From NCBI GenBank assembly GCA_964349835.1, contig CAYGID010000026.1, forward strand, positions 1-28,156: a DNA stretch of 28,156 nucleotides, in the 5' to 3' direction. The notes below the pieces were generated by a model. The model saw nothing but the letters and a program-made list of their open reading frames with translations. It was not told where the DNA came from and did no database searches. Shown here one piece after another: positions 5,752 through 14,472 of the stretch (its first letter is position 1; every line of letters begins with the position of its first letter). The stretch is from JAQVSH01 sp964349835. GTDB taxonomy: Bacteria; Bacteroidota; Bacteroidia; Bacteroidales; UBA4181. Position numbers and translations under genes: made by a program.

Positions 5752-8100
5752 TTAAAAGGGATAACCAATCGTAATATGGTATACCAGCCCCTTGCGGAAG
5801 TTGGGGATGTTGAAATACGAAGATGTTCCCTCCACCCGGTAGGGGGCATGGAGGGGAATGCCAATATCGCCCCTCAACACGAGGTAGGTGATGTCGTACC
5901 GCAACCCGAAACCGGTACTCACGGCTAGAGCGTTGCCCAGCCCCCTGATTGTCAGCGTACCTCCCGGGCGGTTCGGGTCGTTGCGTAGGAGGAAAATATT
6001 GCCAGCATCGGCAAAGATAGCACCATTTAGTCCACTGCTCATGCGAAACCGATATTCAAGATTCATCTCCAGTTTGATATCTCCGGTCTGGTCGAGATAG
6101 GCTCTGCGGTTATCGTTATCGGGTCGGAAACTGCCCGGGCCGATAGAGCGGATTACGAACCCTCGTATGCTATTGGGGCCGGCACTGTAGAACTGCTCGG
6201 AGTAGGGCATAACCCGCGAATTCCCGTACGAAAAGCCCACTCCGGCAAAGAGCCGGGCTACCATCTGCGAGGTGTTCGACAGACGTCGGTAAAAACGGAG
6301 ATCGGACGAAAATTTGAGGAATTGGGTATAAGGGTCGCCAAAAAGGGTGTACTGATTATCGTCGTTTTGCCGTGAAACACCCAACAGTCGTTGTGCGCCG
6401 TTCAGAAGGTTACCTGCCGAAGTGAACCGAGCCTGCCAGTAGAGCCTGTTCATGAGCCTCCGCTGGGTGCTTTGGTCGAGGGTGTAGCTGTATTGTAGCG
6501 AAGGAATGAATTGATTCTTGAAACTCAGCCCGATGGAGGGGTTGTCTAAGCTGGCCTGCCTGAACGATTCGGAGGTGCGGCTGATTCGGGAGTAGCTGAG
6601 CCTGACGGGGGTGAGTGAGTGAAGGGCATCGTCCGTGAACCGCCATTCGTAGGTGAGCCCCCCTTCTATACCCAACATGTCGAAATAGCCCCCTCTGCGC
6701 AAAAAGTTGACGCCGGTCTGTATTACGGTGGCAGGATCGTCGGTAGGGTGCCTGAATGTTCGGCCGGCAAAGGAGATCCGGGGAATGTGAAGCCTTCCGG
6801 TGAGCGAATAGGCTTGCGAGTTAATCTGCTCACCGGTTCCGCCCCCCATCTGCCATTCGTACGAGCCGTTGGCCTCAACAGAGAGGCGTTCGCCCCCTTT
6901 GAAGAGGTTGTATTGCGTGAATCCCAGCGACAGACCCGGACCCATAAAGTTGTTGCTCAGAGTGCTTACCCCCACCTCGGCAAAGGCCTCAATTGCCAGT
7001 TTCTCGGCGGCGTTAATCTTCACACTGAGTAGCGAGAGCGAGTCGTTTGGCTCCTCGGCCAACTGGATGTTTGTGTATCTGAAAAGTCCTAATTGATTAA
7101 GCTTTGATTGGGTCAGATAGTGGGTGTTGATCCGATAGGGATCCTCTTGTTTCAGTCGGATTGCGCTGTATATCAGATCGGGACGAACCGGTAGTTTCCC
7201 CTTATAATAGAAATCCATCTCCTTGTAGTGGAATCGTTTAAGGGGAAGTTCTCGCTCGTTGTCGAATGTAAACGAGATACTGTCGATGGTCCATGGCAGG
7301 GCGGCCTTGGCAGGCATGTTGGTTTTTCGAATCAGAGCCAGCTCAACCTGGTTTGGGTAAAGAGTGGTATCGGCCAGAAAGTCGAGGTACTCGGGCCGGA
7401 AGTAGAAATAGCCTCTATTATGCAGATAGGTGGTAATACGGGTTCGCTCTTCCGAGAGTTGGCTCAATTGGTAAGGTTCGCCCGCCTTAAGCCGACTGCT
7501 ACGCCGGGTTACCTGAATGATGCTGTCGATAGGGGTTACAGGGGGTGGTGCCAAAATTGCGTGATAGGTATAGGGCGGGGTGAGGTGAACCTGATAGCCT
7601 AGCTTCACCTTTTTGGGATTCGACTTTGACGGGTGGCGTGTTGAGGTTACTGTCGACTGGAAGTGTCCGTTGTTGTAGAGCTCATTTTGCAGTTTGGCCG
7701 CCCTGGCGGCCGGATTGACCTGTGAAACCAACACCGGGGGCAGACCAAACTGTTTTCGGAACCAACTGATGACGCCCTTTTCGCGTTTAGGATTCCAGAA
7801 GTTGTAGATCCAGAGTCTTATCGGGAGAGGGCTTCGGAGACCGGTGCCTAACAGGGGGCTGGTGGGGGGAGTCGAAAGGATGGAGCGCACCATGAGTGCA
7901 GTGGAGATGTCGTACGATGTCTCCTTTTTGTTTCGGGTTACCTCAATTTTTTTGATGCCGGTGTACATCTCTTCGCCTTCGGGAAGAAACCGGGTGTTCG
8001 AACATCCGGACGCCAGGGTAAGAAGTGCCCCTGCCCCAAGCCCGAACAAAAGTCGCCGGAATCCGGGCAGACCCGAGCGATATGAAAGTCGCTTACTCAT
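5752..8100 (-). CDS. tamL: Omp85-family outer-membrane assembly lipoprotein TamL
   Basis: This 782-residue protein is the outer-membrane partner of TamB in Bacteroidetes, where it takes the place of proteobacterial TamA. The N-terminus has a hydrophobic signal and the lipobox LASGC (Cys33), so it is lipidated as well as being a barrel. The mature start NTRFLPEGEEMYTG is characteristic. POTRA-like segments lie in roughly residues 40-360, including EDPYRINTHYLTQSKLNQLG. A 16-strand Omp85 barrel follows, with the conserved SIRGF loop near residue 646 and a terminal aromatic residue (GYPF) as in barrel insertion signals. Its first 8 bases (8093-8100) overlap the end of tamB, implying translational coupling; the phosphodiesterase gene follows 16 bases on. 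BamA itself is a less likely identity because of the lipobox and the TamB neighbour. Confidence 0.9.
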   Translation of the reverse strand: MSKRLSYRSGLPGFRRLLFGLGAGALLTLASGCSNTRFLPEGEEMYTGIKKIEVTRNKKETSYDISTALMVRSILSTPPTSPLLGTGLRSPLPIRLWIYNFWNPKREKGVISWFRKQFGLPPVLVSQVNPAARAAKLQNELYNNGHFQSTVTSTRHPSKSNPKKVKLGYQVHLTPPYTYHAILAPPPVTPIDSIIQVTRRSSRLKAGEPYQLSQLSEERTRITTYLHNRGYFYFRPEYLDFLADTTLYPNQVELALIRKTNMPAKAALPWTIDSISFTFDNERELPLKRFHYKEMDFYYKGKLPVRPDLIYSAIRLKQEDPYRINTHYLTQSKLNQLGLFRYTNIQLAEEPNDSLSLLSVKINAAEKLAIEAFAEVGVSTLSNNFMGPGLSLGFTQYNLFKGGERLSVEANGSYEWQMGGGTGEQINSQAYSLTGRLHIPRISFAGRTFRHPTDDPATVIQTGVNFLRRGGYFDMLGIEGGLTYEWRFTDDALHSLTPVRLSYSRISRTSESFRQASLDNPSIGLSFKNQFIPSLQYSYTLDQSTQRRLMNRLYWQARFTSAGNLLNGAQRLLGVSRQNDDNQYTLFGDPYTQFLKFSSDLRFYRRLSNTSQMVARLFAGVGFSYGNSRVMPYSEQFYSAGPNSIRGFVIRSIGPGSFRPDNDNRRAYLDQTGDIKLEMNLEYRFRMSSGLNGAIFADAGNIFLLRNDPNRPGGTLTIRGLGNALAVSTGFGLRYDITYLVLRGDIGIPLHAPYRVEGTSSYFNIPNFRKGLVYHITIGYPF

Positions 8101-11100
8101 TAGTGGGGCTGGTTGAGGTTTTAGAAGGGGTTATCGCTTTTTTTCGCCGGCTTCGGAAGATATCAGAAAATCGGGGGTATTGTTGCCGATGCATGAGGCT
8201 GACGCCGGTTTCAATGATTTCGCCTTCGAGCAGATTCTCGTAGTTGGCCTGCCTGAACAACCTTAAAAACAGGGTGTTGGTTTTGTTTAACACATATTCG
8301 AGCGATATGTCGTCGATGAGATTATTTCGGCCTTCTGTCAGGGGATCATCGTAGGTGGTAACTTTGCCTCCGACCCTCAGACTGGCTCGGTTGTTCAGAA
8401 ACGTTTTAGAGATTTTGTAGGAGTAGTCGGTTCCCTGCCCGGCAGTCTCGGCGCCGCTTGCGGTGTGGGAGTCAACCCCGAATGTGAGGTCAACCCCTTT
8501 TACGGTTTGCCGGGCCAGTTTGTTCAGCTGATTTTCCATGAATGCGTTGATTGCGGAGCTGGCCTCGTTGTTTTTGGTTGAGGCTCCAGATAGATCATAG
8601 GTTCCATAAACCAAAAGGCTAACGGCCTGTCGCTGTTTCTCCTCGGTTGTGGCTGTAGCCAGCTGGTTCTGGATAGCCAGGTCGGCCGGCGCCTGCACAT
8701 CGAAGGTTATCGTGGGTCGCTCCAGGGAGTTCTGCATGCGAAGAAATACGTTGAAGATAACAGGCCTGGCCATGCGGTCTTGTTGTTCGACATTGGTTCT
8801 CACAATCTTCACTGCCGCAAGGTTCAGTTCCGGATTCATGGGCATCCCTGTCCAGGTGATGGTGCTGTTTTTTACTACAGAGGCATTTACAAATGGCTTG
8901 TACTCCAGAGTGCCACCCTCCAGGGTATAGGTTCCGGTGAGCGATGCAACCGATTGTGGCGAGAGATGGTAATAGAGAGTTCCTCCTCCCAGAACAGTGG
9001 CTCTGTTTCCGTTCTCTCCGGCAAAGAATAGCGTGAGGGAGGCATCCTTCTCGATTTGCAGTTGTGCAGTGAGTTCCACGCCCCCGTGATAGGCCTCGGG
9101 CACGGTACTGTAGAGTTTTTTGATACGGGCCGTGTCGCTGAGCGCAATGAACTTCACAATCTCCTGGTCGTTTTCGGGTTCGAGGCTTTCGCGCATCACA
9201 TACGATATTCTGGTTCCCCGCAGCAGGTGCAGTGAGCTCCGAACAACGGGAGCACCTAAGGTTCCTCTTATCTGTGCCGAGATGTCGGCCAAGGCCCTGC
9301 CGGTAGCGATGGCTTTTGTGTTGTTTTGGGCCACGTTGAGCAGTTGGAAGTTTTTTGCTTCGAGCACCAGGTTGAGGGCCAATGCCTCTTTAAGGCCGGC
9401 CGTGCCTTTTAAGGTGAGAACTCTTCCGTTTGCATCGGTAAGCCTGAACAAACCTATAGAGAGTATATTGTTCTTGATGGTGAGGGTGTCATTGCCGATG
9501 GTGTAGTTGGCCAGCGTAGGAACGATGTGCAGTTTGCCCTCCCGGAACAGGATTGATCCCTCTATGTTGGGCGATTTTACAGGGCCCGTGAGCGAGAGGT
9601 TGCCCTGCAGATATCCGTTGAGGGTGAGGTAATCGGCCGAAAAAGCGTTGGCAGTGGCCAGGGGAAGATCGGCGAGGGTCAAAGCCAGTTGCAGCGCACT
9701 GTCGGGGAGGAGTGGTCGGTACCATCCTTCGGCACGCAGTGCCTCCCGGTTGTTGATGAGCAACGACGACGTGATATGGTGCGCCATGTTTGTGTTGCGC
9801 CGGTGGGTCAACTGCATGTCGATATCGCCGATGGTACGCTCCTTGTAGCGAAACCCGCCGATGCCCAGCGTACCCTCTATTCCCATGCTTTCGGGGGTAG
9901 AGACAAAGAGGCCGTCGGCGTGCAATTCTCCTGAGAGCGTCTCCATTCCAGGCACAAGCGAGAGTACTCTTTGTAGTTTTAACCCCTTTATCTGTAGGGA
10001 GATGGCTCCATTTCCGGAGCTGTCTCTCTGTACATCGCGAAGGGCTACCCGGAGGGTTTCGCCCGTGAGCATGAGGTTTCCGGATAAGCGCCCCGAAGCG
10101 TGCCACGAAATATGGTTGTCGTCGTTTACCCGGCACACTTCGCCGCCAATAATCGGTTCGGGGTTCGATATATGGGTGCGAATCAGCGAATCGGAGGTTC
10201 GGGTCACGGTCTCCAAGTGAAACATAGGAGTGCCTTTTCCGTCAACAAATCGGAATCGGGTCGCCAGCGTTCCCGGTGTGAGGGTGCCCGAAAGCCCCAC
10301 TGCCGAAAAATACTCTCTATTGGTTGGGAGGCTGGCTATCCGGAGGTCGAACTCGGCAGCCTGAGAGATGGCTTCGAATTGCAAAAGGGTACTGTCGATC
10401 GGGATTCCACTCACCGTCAAACCGGTGACTCTTCCGGATCCTCTGAACCCAGCCGGTTGCAGGCTGCTGCCTTGCAAAGAGATCTGATTCCAGAGGATGC
10501 TGTCGGGTCTGAAAAATTGAGCCAGAAGGTTGTTCTTTCGGGCACTGAACGAGAAGCGGAACGGGGCGATGAACTGCAGGGGTAAGGGGTTGTTGCCCTG
10601 CCACCAGCCCGAAAGTGAATCGGCGAGTAGTGGCATCTGCTGCCCCAAGGCTACCATTCCTGTGTCGGCCGAGGCCGAAAGGGTAAGGTCGCCCGAACGG
10701 AAAAGGAGTTCTGTTTTCTGATTTCTCGAAGCAAAGGTGGCGTTGAAGGCGGGCAAACTTCGACTTTTCCGGTTCAAGGAGAGAGTAGAGGGAGGCGCCG
10801 ATAGCGAGATTTGGAGCAATGAATCGCCTCTGCGCTGTGCCTCTAATCGGAGAGAGCCACTCACAACGAGGTCGGGGGGCGAGAGGCCTAGGAGCCCGAA
10901 GGAGAGTTGTGGGGTCTCAAAGTTGGCCAAAAGGGTTTGCAAGGAGTCGGCGAGGGTTCCCGTCATCTGCCAGGAGCCTTGCACTAAATTGTCGAGGCTC
11001 TCGCCGCGAAAGGTATAGGCTCCCCCCTGCAACGCCCCCTCCAGACGGATTCCGTTGTAGAAGCGGCCGCGCCATTCCAGTGGGCCCACATGACCTGTTG

Positions 11101-13084
11101 CGGCAATACCCCAATCCCAGGGTGTGGGGTGGTTGGCCTCCAGTTGCAACTGCAGCTGTCCCGATACCCTTCCGATGTCGGTTTCCGTGAAAAGTTGTTT
11201 CATCTGAGCCGAATCGACTGTGAGCCGAAGGTCGAAAGCCTTCAGCGCCGGTTGGACCGAGCCCGAAATAGTTGCTTTTCCGCTAAGGAGCTCTGCCTGC
11301 AGATCGACGAGAAATTTGCCCCTGAGTCCATCGGCCGAGGCCTGGATCTTGATAGAGGGGGGGATGGGCATTCCTGTGTCGATTTTGGCCAGTTGCATCA
11401 CCCAATCCGACCAAGGTCCCTTTGTAAAATCGGCTTTCAGGTGCAGGCTGCCTGTTAACCTTTGCAGATTGGCCTTCACCCCTGCCGGCAGTGAGAGGCT
11501 GCCATCCGCATCAACCTGCAGAAACCGGGGCCAGTCGAAATGGAGGTGGTTGAGTATGGGGAATTGTCGGGATCCCTCCCATGCAGCTTGCAGTGAGAAC
11601 TTTCCATCTTTTCCGACTATCGAATCGGCCGGGAGAGGAAGGTTGGCAAAATGGGCCATGTCGGCAAAGGCTATCTGCATATCGACATCGCCCGTAAAGG
11701 GTCGGCCCGATTCATCGGTTTGGGTCGTTGAGGGAACCGACAGCTCTATGTGAGCGTAACTTTCGCTGCTTTTGATGCGTAGATTTTCAATTGTCACCCC
11801 ACTCGAATCGTAATGGAACGCACCTGAGAGTTGCTGTAATACAAATCCATGTGCCTCTTTCAGCGAAAAGTCGTTGATGACTGCTCCGGCCCCGTGCGCA
11901 TTGAAGTACAGTTTTTCGGTTGCCAGACGAATGTTGTCGATGTGTAAAGGGAAGGGATGGAGGTAGGAAGGCGCGATGTTTTTCGGGGGGGTGCCCGGGT
12001 TGGTCTGGGGTTCGGTGAGTGCATTTGCAGGCGCATCGAGATGAAGGGTGTTGTTTCGGAACAGAATTTTGTCGATGCGAATGGACCATGTCCCGGCCGA
12101 ATCGGTGGCAAGCCGAGAGGCTTCTTCCATTGTTTCGAGACTGTTGGCTACCCCTTGGGCTGGTACATCGGTTGCCCTGTCGGGGAGCCGCATCGAGAAA
12201 TCGCTATTTCTTATATCTACCTCTTTCAGAGCAATTTGCAGTGAGTCGAATGCGAAGGTTCCCTTCTCTATATTAGTGTAAGAAATGAGCACTTGCGACC
12301 GCCCCCCCGAAGAGAGGTCGTTGTAGATGCCCTCGCTTTGCCTGATTTCCAATTGATTTAACGCGATAGTTTTCGGAAACGAATTTTCTCCCTGGGTTGA
12401 ATCCTGGTCCGCACTCTTCCCTTCTGCCTCAAAGCGAAGTTTTTCGATCAATAGATTACCCAGTTTAATTGAACCCTCCTGCAGGGAGAGGTGGCTGTTG
12501 GTGGCCGAGAGGAGTTCCACATGGAGATTCAGTCCGAACTCCGAGAGCGAATCGTTGAAGAGAATGGCTACATTTTTCAGTTGGAACCTTTCCAGATCGA
12601 TGTCTCGAATTAGTGGCCCGCGATTATGGCTCGGCGAACTCTTTTCAGTGTCGGTGTGTGGAGTTGCCAGGTTTGCGTTGGAGGTTGTCGGTTCATTTTT
12701 TGGAGAAAATGGCCCGTTTTCGGCAAAGGGAAGCAAGAGCCTTACCTGTGCATTTTCGAGCCCCACGGCATTAACGTGAAGGCTCCTTTTTGTCAACAAG
12801 GGCCAGAGGGCAATCCGAATCTCCAGCTTCTCGGCATAGAGCATGGTGTCGGTGGGAGAGAGCATCACAAGAGCTTCCTGCAGACGGACTTTCGCGGGGA
12901 ATCGGAGCGAAAAGCGCTCCAACTTGACATCGAGATTGAACGTTTGCCTTAGGTACGAAATCGCCTCCTTTTTGGCTCTCTCCTGAACCGAAGGAATATA
13001 CAAGAGCACTGTAGCCGTCAGCAATATTACTGCAACTAATACCCCAAACAGGGCCACAATCCTCACGAATATCTTTATTTTCAC
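8093..13084 (-). CDS. tamB: TamB-family AsmA-like envelope protein (DUF490)
   Basis: At 1663 residues this is the largest protein in the window. A single N-terminal membrane anchor (IVALFGVLVAVILLTATVLL, about 8-27) is followed by a long periplasmic beta-rich body and the conserved C-terminal TamB domain (about 1200-1600, for example TYTLEGGTLEYKPFVNASVV and the terminal SLEYVLNKTNTLFLRLFRQ). In this family the body forms a hydrophobic groove spanning the periplasm, which helps assemble outer-membrane proteins and/or carries phospholipid outwards. The start is taken as GTG (13082-13084) because no ATG lies before the membrane helix. It overlaps tamL by 8 bases. Length is somewhat above the E. 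coli protein and normal for Bacteroidetes. No strong promoter is visible; TATTATTG at 13114-13121 (minus) is one mismatch from a -7 box. Confidence 0.92.
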   Translation of the reverse strand: MKIKIFVRIVALFGVLVAVILLTATVLLYIPSVQERAKKEAISYLRQTFNLDVKLERFSLRFPAKVRLQEALVMLSPTDTMLYAEKLEIRIALWPLLTKRSLHVNAVGLENAQVRLLLPFAENGPFSPKNEPTTSNANLATPHTDTEKSSPSHNRGPLIRDIDLERFQLKNVAILFNDSLSEFGLNLHVELLSATNSHLSLQEGSIKLGNLLIEKLRFEAEGKSADQDSTQGENSFPKTIALNQLEIRQSEGIYNDLSSGGRSQVLISYTNIEKGTFAFDSLQIALKEVDIRNSDFSMRLPDRATDVPAQGVANSLETMEEASRLATDSAGTWSIRIDKILFRNNTLHLDAPANALTEPQTNPGTPPKNIAPSYLHPFPLHIDNIRLATEKLYFNAHGAGAVINDFSLKEAHGFVLQQLSGAFHYDSSGVTIENLRIKSSESYAHIELSVPSTTQTDESGRPFTGDVDMQIAFADMAHFANLPLPADSIVGKDGKFSLQAAWEGSRQFPILNHLHFDWPRFLQVDADGSLSLPAGVKANLQRLTGSLHLKADFTKGPWSDWVMQLAKIDTGMPIPPSIKIQASADGLRGKFLVDLQAELLSGKATISGSVQPALKAFDLRLTVDSAQMKQLFTETDIGRVSGQLQLQLEANHPTPWDWGIAATGHVGPLEWRGRFYNGIRLEGALQGGAYTFRGESLDNLVQGSWQMTGTLADSLQTLLANFETPQLSFGLLGLSPPDLVVSGSLRLEAQRRGDSLLQISLSAPPSTLSLNRKSRSLPAFNATFASRNQKTELLFRSGDLTLSASADTGMVALGQQMPLLADSLSGWWQGNNPLPLQFIAPFRFSFSARKNNLLAQFFRPDSILWNQISLQGSSLQPAGFRGSGRVTGLTVSGIPIDSTLLQFEAISQAAEFDLRIASLPTNREYFSAVGLSGTLTPGTLATRFRFVDGKGTPMFHLETVTRTSDSLIRTHISNPEPIIGGEVCRVNDDNHISWHASGRLSGNLMLTGETLRVALRDVQRDSSGNGAISLQIKGLKLQRVLSLVPGMETLSGELHADGLFVSTPESMGIEGTLGIGGFRYKERTIGDIDMQLTHRRNTNMAHHITSSLLINNREALRAEGWYRPLLPDSALQLALTLADLPLATANAFSADYLTLNGYLQGNLSLTGPVKSPNIEGSILFREGKLHIVPTLANYTIGNDTLTIKNNILSIGLFRLTDANGRVLTLKGTAGLKEALALNLVLEAKNFQLLNVAQNNTKAIATGRALADISAQIRGTLGAPVVRSSLHLLRGTRISYVMRESLEPENDQEIVKFIALSDTARIKKLYSTVPEAYHGGVELTAQLQIEKDASLTLFFAGENGNRATVLGGGTLYYHLSPQSVASLTGTYTLEGGTLEYKPFVNASVVKNSTITWTGMPMNPELNLAAVKIVRTNVEQQDRMARPVIFNVFLRMQNSLERPTITFDVQAPADLAIQNQLATATTEEKQRQAVSLLVYGTYDLSGASTKNNEASSAINAFMENQLNKLARQTVKGVDLTFGVDSHTASGAETAGQGTDYSYKISKTFLNNRASLRVGGKVTTYDDPLTEGRNNLIDDISLEYVLNKTNTLFLRLFRQANYENLLEGEIIETGVSLMHRQQYPRFSDIFRSRRKKAITPSKTSTSPTNE

Positions 13085-13214
13085 ACTGTTCTGGCGCCCT
13101 TTTTGCCAATCTGCAATAATACCGATTTGTTGCCAGATTCCCTTTTCCGGGCAAGGCTATTTCGCAATTAGAAAAGTTTTTTCCCCCAGCCCGCCTCATT
13201 GTGCCGAAAAAATC

Positions 13215-13222
13215 TATCTTTG
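13215..13222 (+). promoter_or_regulatory. Probable -7 box of the tRNA-Pro promoter
   Basis: TATCTTTG matches the Bacteroidetes -7 consensus TAnnTTTG exactly and lies 28 bases before the tRNA 5' end. No TTTG is found at the expected -33 spacing, so the call rests on the -7 element and its position. Confidence 0.45.
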
Positions 13223-13250
13223 CCCTCCGTTCGCAGTTTCTTTACTATTC

Positions 13251-13324
13251 CGGGGTGTAGCGCAGTTGGTTAGCGTACCTGCTTTGGGAGCAGGTGGTCG
13301 CCCGTTCGAGTCGGGCCACCCCGA
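13251..13324 (+). tRNA. tRNA-Pro (anticodon TGG)
   Basis: A complete 74-base cloverleaf is visible. The acceptor arms CGGGGTG (13251-13257) and CACCCCG (13317-13323) pair perfectly, with A13324 as discriminator. The D-arm contains AGCGCAGTTGGTTAGCGT. The anticodon stem CCTGC/GCAGG holds loop TTTGGGA with anticodon TGG. The T-arm GCCCG-TTCGAGT-CGGGC is canonical. The 3' CCA is not encoded. It is followed by an intrinsic terminator and appears monocistronic. Confidence 0.97.
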
Positions 13325-13347
13325 CAAATCACATTTTTTTTCACCAC

Positions 13348-13382
13348 AAAAAAGCACCTCAGTTTCTTGAGGTGCTTTTTTT
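13348..13382 (+). terminator. Intrinsic terminator of the tRNA-Pro gene
   Basis: GCACCTCA (13354-13361) and TGAGGTGC (13368-13375) form a perfect 8-bp stem with a 6-base loop, followed by seven T (13376-13382). The A-run before the stem pairs with that T-run and makes the element potentially bidirectional. It starts 23 bases after the tRNA end. Confidence 0.9.
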
Positions 13383-13506
13383 ATACCATTCACCCTTTTC
13401 ACTCCCCTCAGGGCTGCTCTAAAGTTTTTGATTTTTTAGTTCGAATGAAGTAGTTTTACTGGCGTTAAGAGGGGTTCTTATGGTTAATTTTATTTTTTGA
13501 TTTTTG

Positions 13507-14340
13507 ATGGACAGACGAAAAGCTTTGAAAATAGCGGCAGGGATTATTGCCGGCAGCGGTGTGGGACTCTTCTCTCTTGTGCAGTTTACGAAACCGCCAA
13601 AGCCCGGATTGGCTGAGCCGCAAAACTTGAAATATATTCCTGCAAAGGAGGGTTGGATATATGTGCCACTTGATCCTGAACTGACTGCACAGAGAGCTTA
13701 TCGCTATTACAACGACGGGAGCTGTATGTATGCTACGATATTGAGTGTTGTTTCGCAGTTGGCCGAACATATTGGCGAGCCCTACTCCTCCTTTCCTATG
13801 CATCTGTTCAAGTATGGTCACGGTGGCGTTGGGGGATATGGCTCAATTTGCGGTGCATTAAACGGGGCTGCGGCCATTGTTGGAATGTTGATCGGAGAGA
13901 AAAGTGCTCAGGATAAGGTTATTGCTGATTTGTTTCGGTGGTACGAAATAACGCCATTACCTCATTTTACGCCTGAGGAGGCTACATTTGAGTACACGCC
14001 TTCGGTGAGTACCTCCCAATCGATTTTGTGCCACGCCTCAAATACCAATTGGTGTGAAGCCTCGGGTTTCAAAGTGAGCAGTGATGAACGGAAGGAGAGA
14101 TGCCGCCGTTTAACCGCCGATGTAGCTTTTCGGCTTACGCTTGCCCTGAATAGTATGTATGCTCAGGATTATGTGGCAGGTTTGCAGAGTAATCCCGAAG
14201 CGGCGTCATGTATGGCTTGTCATGGCGATCAGGGAAAACTTGATAATATAGCTGTGAAGATGGATTGCAATTCTTGTCACACGGAATCGCTCGGACACCA
14301 GATTTTTTCGGATGTGCATTACAAATTATTAAAGGAGTAG
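13507..14340 (+). CDS. Split-Soret-type dihaem cytochrome c with Tat signal (C_GCAxxG_C_C family)
   Basis: This 277-residue protein has a twin-arginine signal (MDRRKALKIAAGIIAGSG), so it is probably exported folded with an iron centre already inserted. The body carries the cysteine pattern of the C_GCAxxG_C_C family: GSCMYA, SICGALNGAA, then LCHASNTNWC and a further ERC. Two haem-c sites, CMACH and CNSCH, lie in the last 50 residues. The combination matches split-Soret cytochrome c, known from Desulfovibrio as a dimer with two haems and an iron centre per subunit and no settled function. ATG at 13507 is preferred to TTG at 13504. No reductase, quinol oxidase or haem-maturation gene lies beside it. 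The next genes on the same strand are two sensor kinases, 132 bases on. The family call is good; the physiological electron partners are unknown. Confidence 0.85.
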   Translation: MDRRKALKIAAGIIAGSGVGLFSLVQFTKPPKPGLAEPQNLKYIPAKEGWIYVPLDPELTAQRAYRYYNDGSCMYATILSVVSQLAEHIGEPYSSFPMHLFKYGHGGVGGYGSICGALNGAAAIVGMLIGEKSAQDKVIADLFRWYEITPLPHFTPEEATFEYTPSVSTSQSILCHASNTNWCEASGFKVSSDERKERCRRLTADVAFRLTLALNSMYAQDYVAGLQSNPEAASCMACHGDQGKLDNIAVKMDCNSCHTESLGHQIFSDVHYKLLKE

Positions 14341-14371
14341 AAAGAGGAGGCGGGAGTGTAATGTAAACGCA

Positions 14372-14398
14372 GTCTGTTTTTATATTTGTAAAATAGAC
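14372..14398 (+). promoter_or_regulatory. Candidate promoter with overlapping imperfect dyad, upstream of the PAS kinase
   Basis: TATATTTG at 14381-14388 fits the -7 box TAnnTTTG. It sits in the middle of an imperfect inverted repeat, GTCTGTTTTTA (14372-14382) against TAAAATAGAC (14389-14398), which could be an operator. No clear -33 TTTG is present. If real, the leader would be roughly 75-80 bases and the kinase pair would be transcribed separately from the cytochrome gene. Confidence 0.35.
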
Positions 14399-14472
14399 AG
14401 AGGCTGTTTCCAAAATATTCCGTTACTTAGTAGAACCACTTATTAGTCTTTTCTTCTTTTTGATTTGTTCGC

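Noticed and set aside
5736..5864. Longer start for the GDPD gene
   Set aside because: It overlaps the end of tamL by over 100 bases and precedes a clean signal peptide beginning at 5735.
10100..11753. Several plus-strand frames of 90-180 residues inside tamB
   Set aside because: All are antisense to the continuous 1663-codon tamB frame and show low-complexity, motif-free translations.
13085..13250. Promoter for tamB at 13114-13121
   Set aside because: TATTATTG is one mismatch from the -7 box and there is no TTTG at the right spacing.
13251..13324. tRNA gene as an integration site for a mobile element
   Set aside because: No integrase, no duplicated tRNA 3' end and no composition shift nearby; the flanking genes look like normal chromosome.
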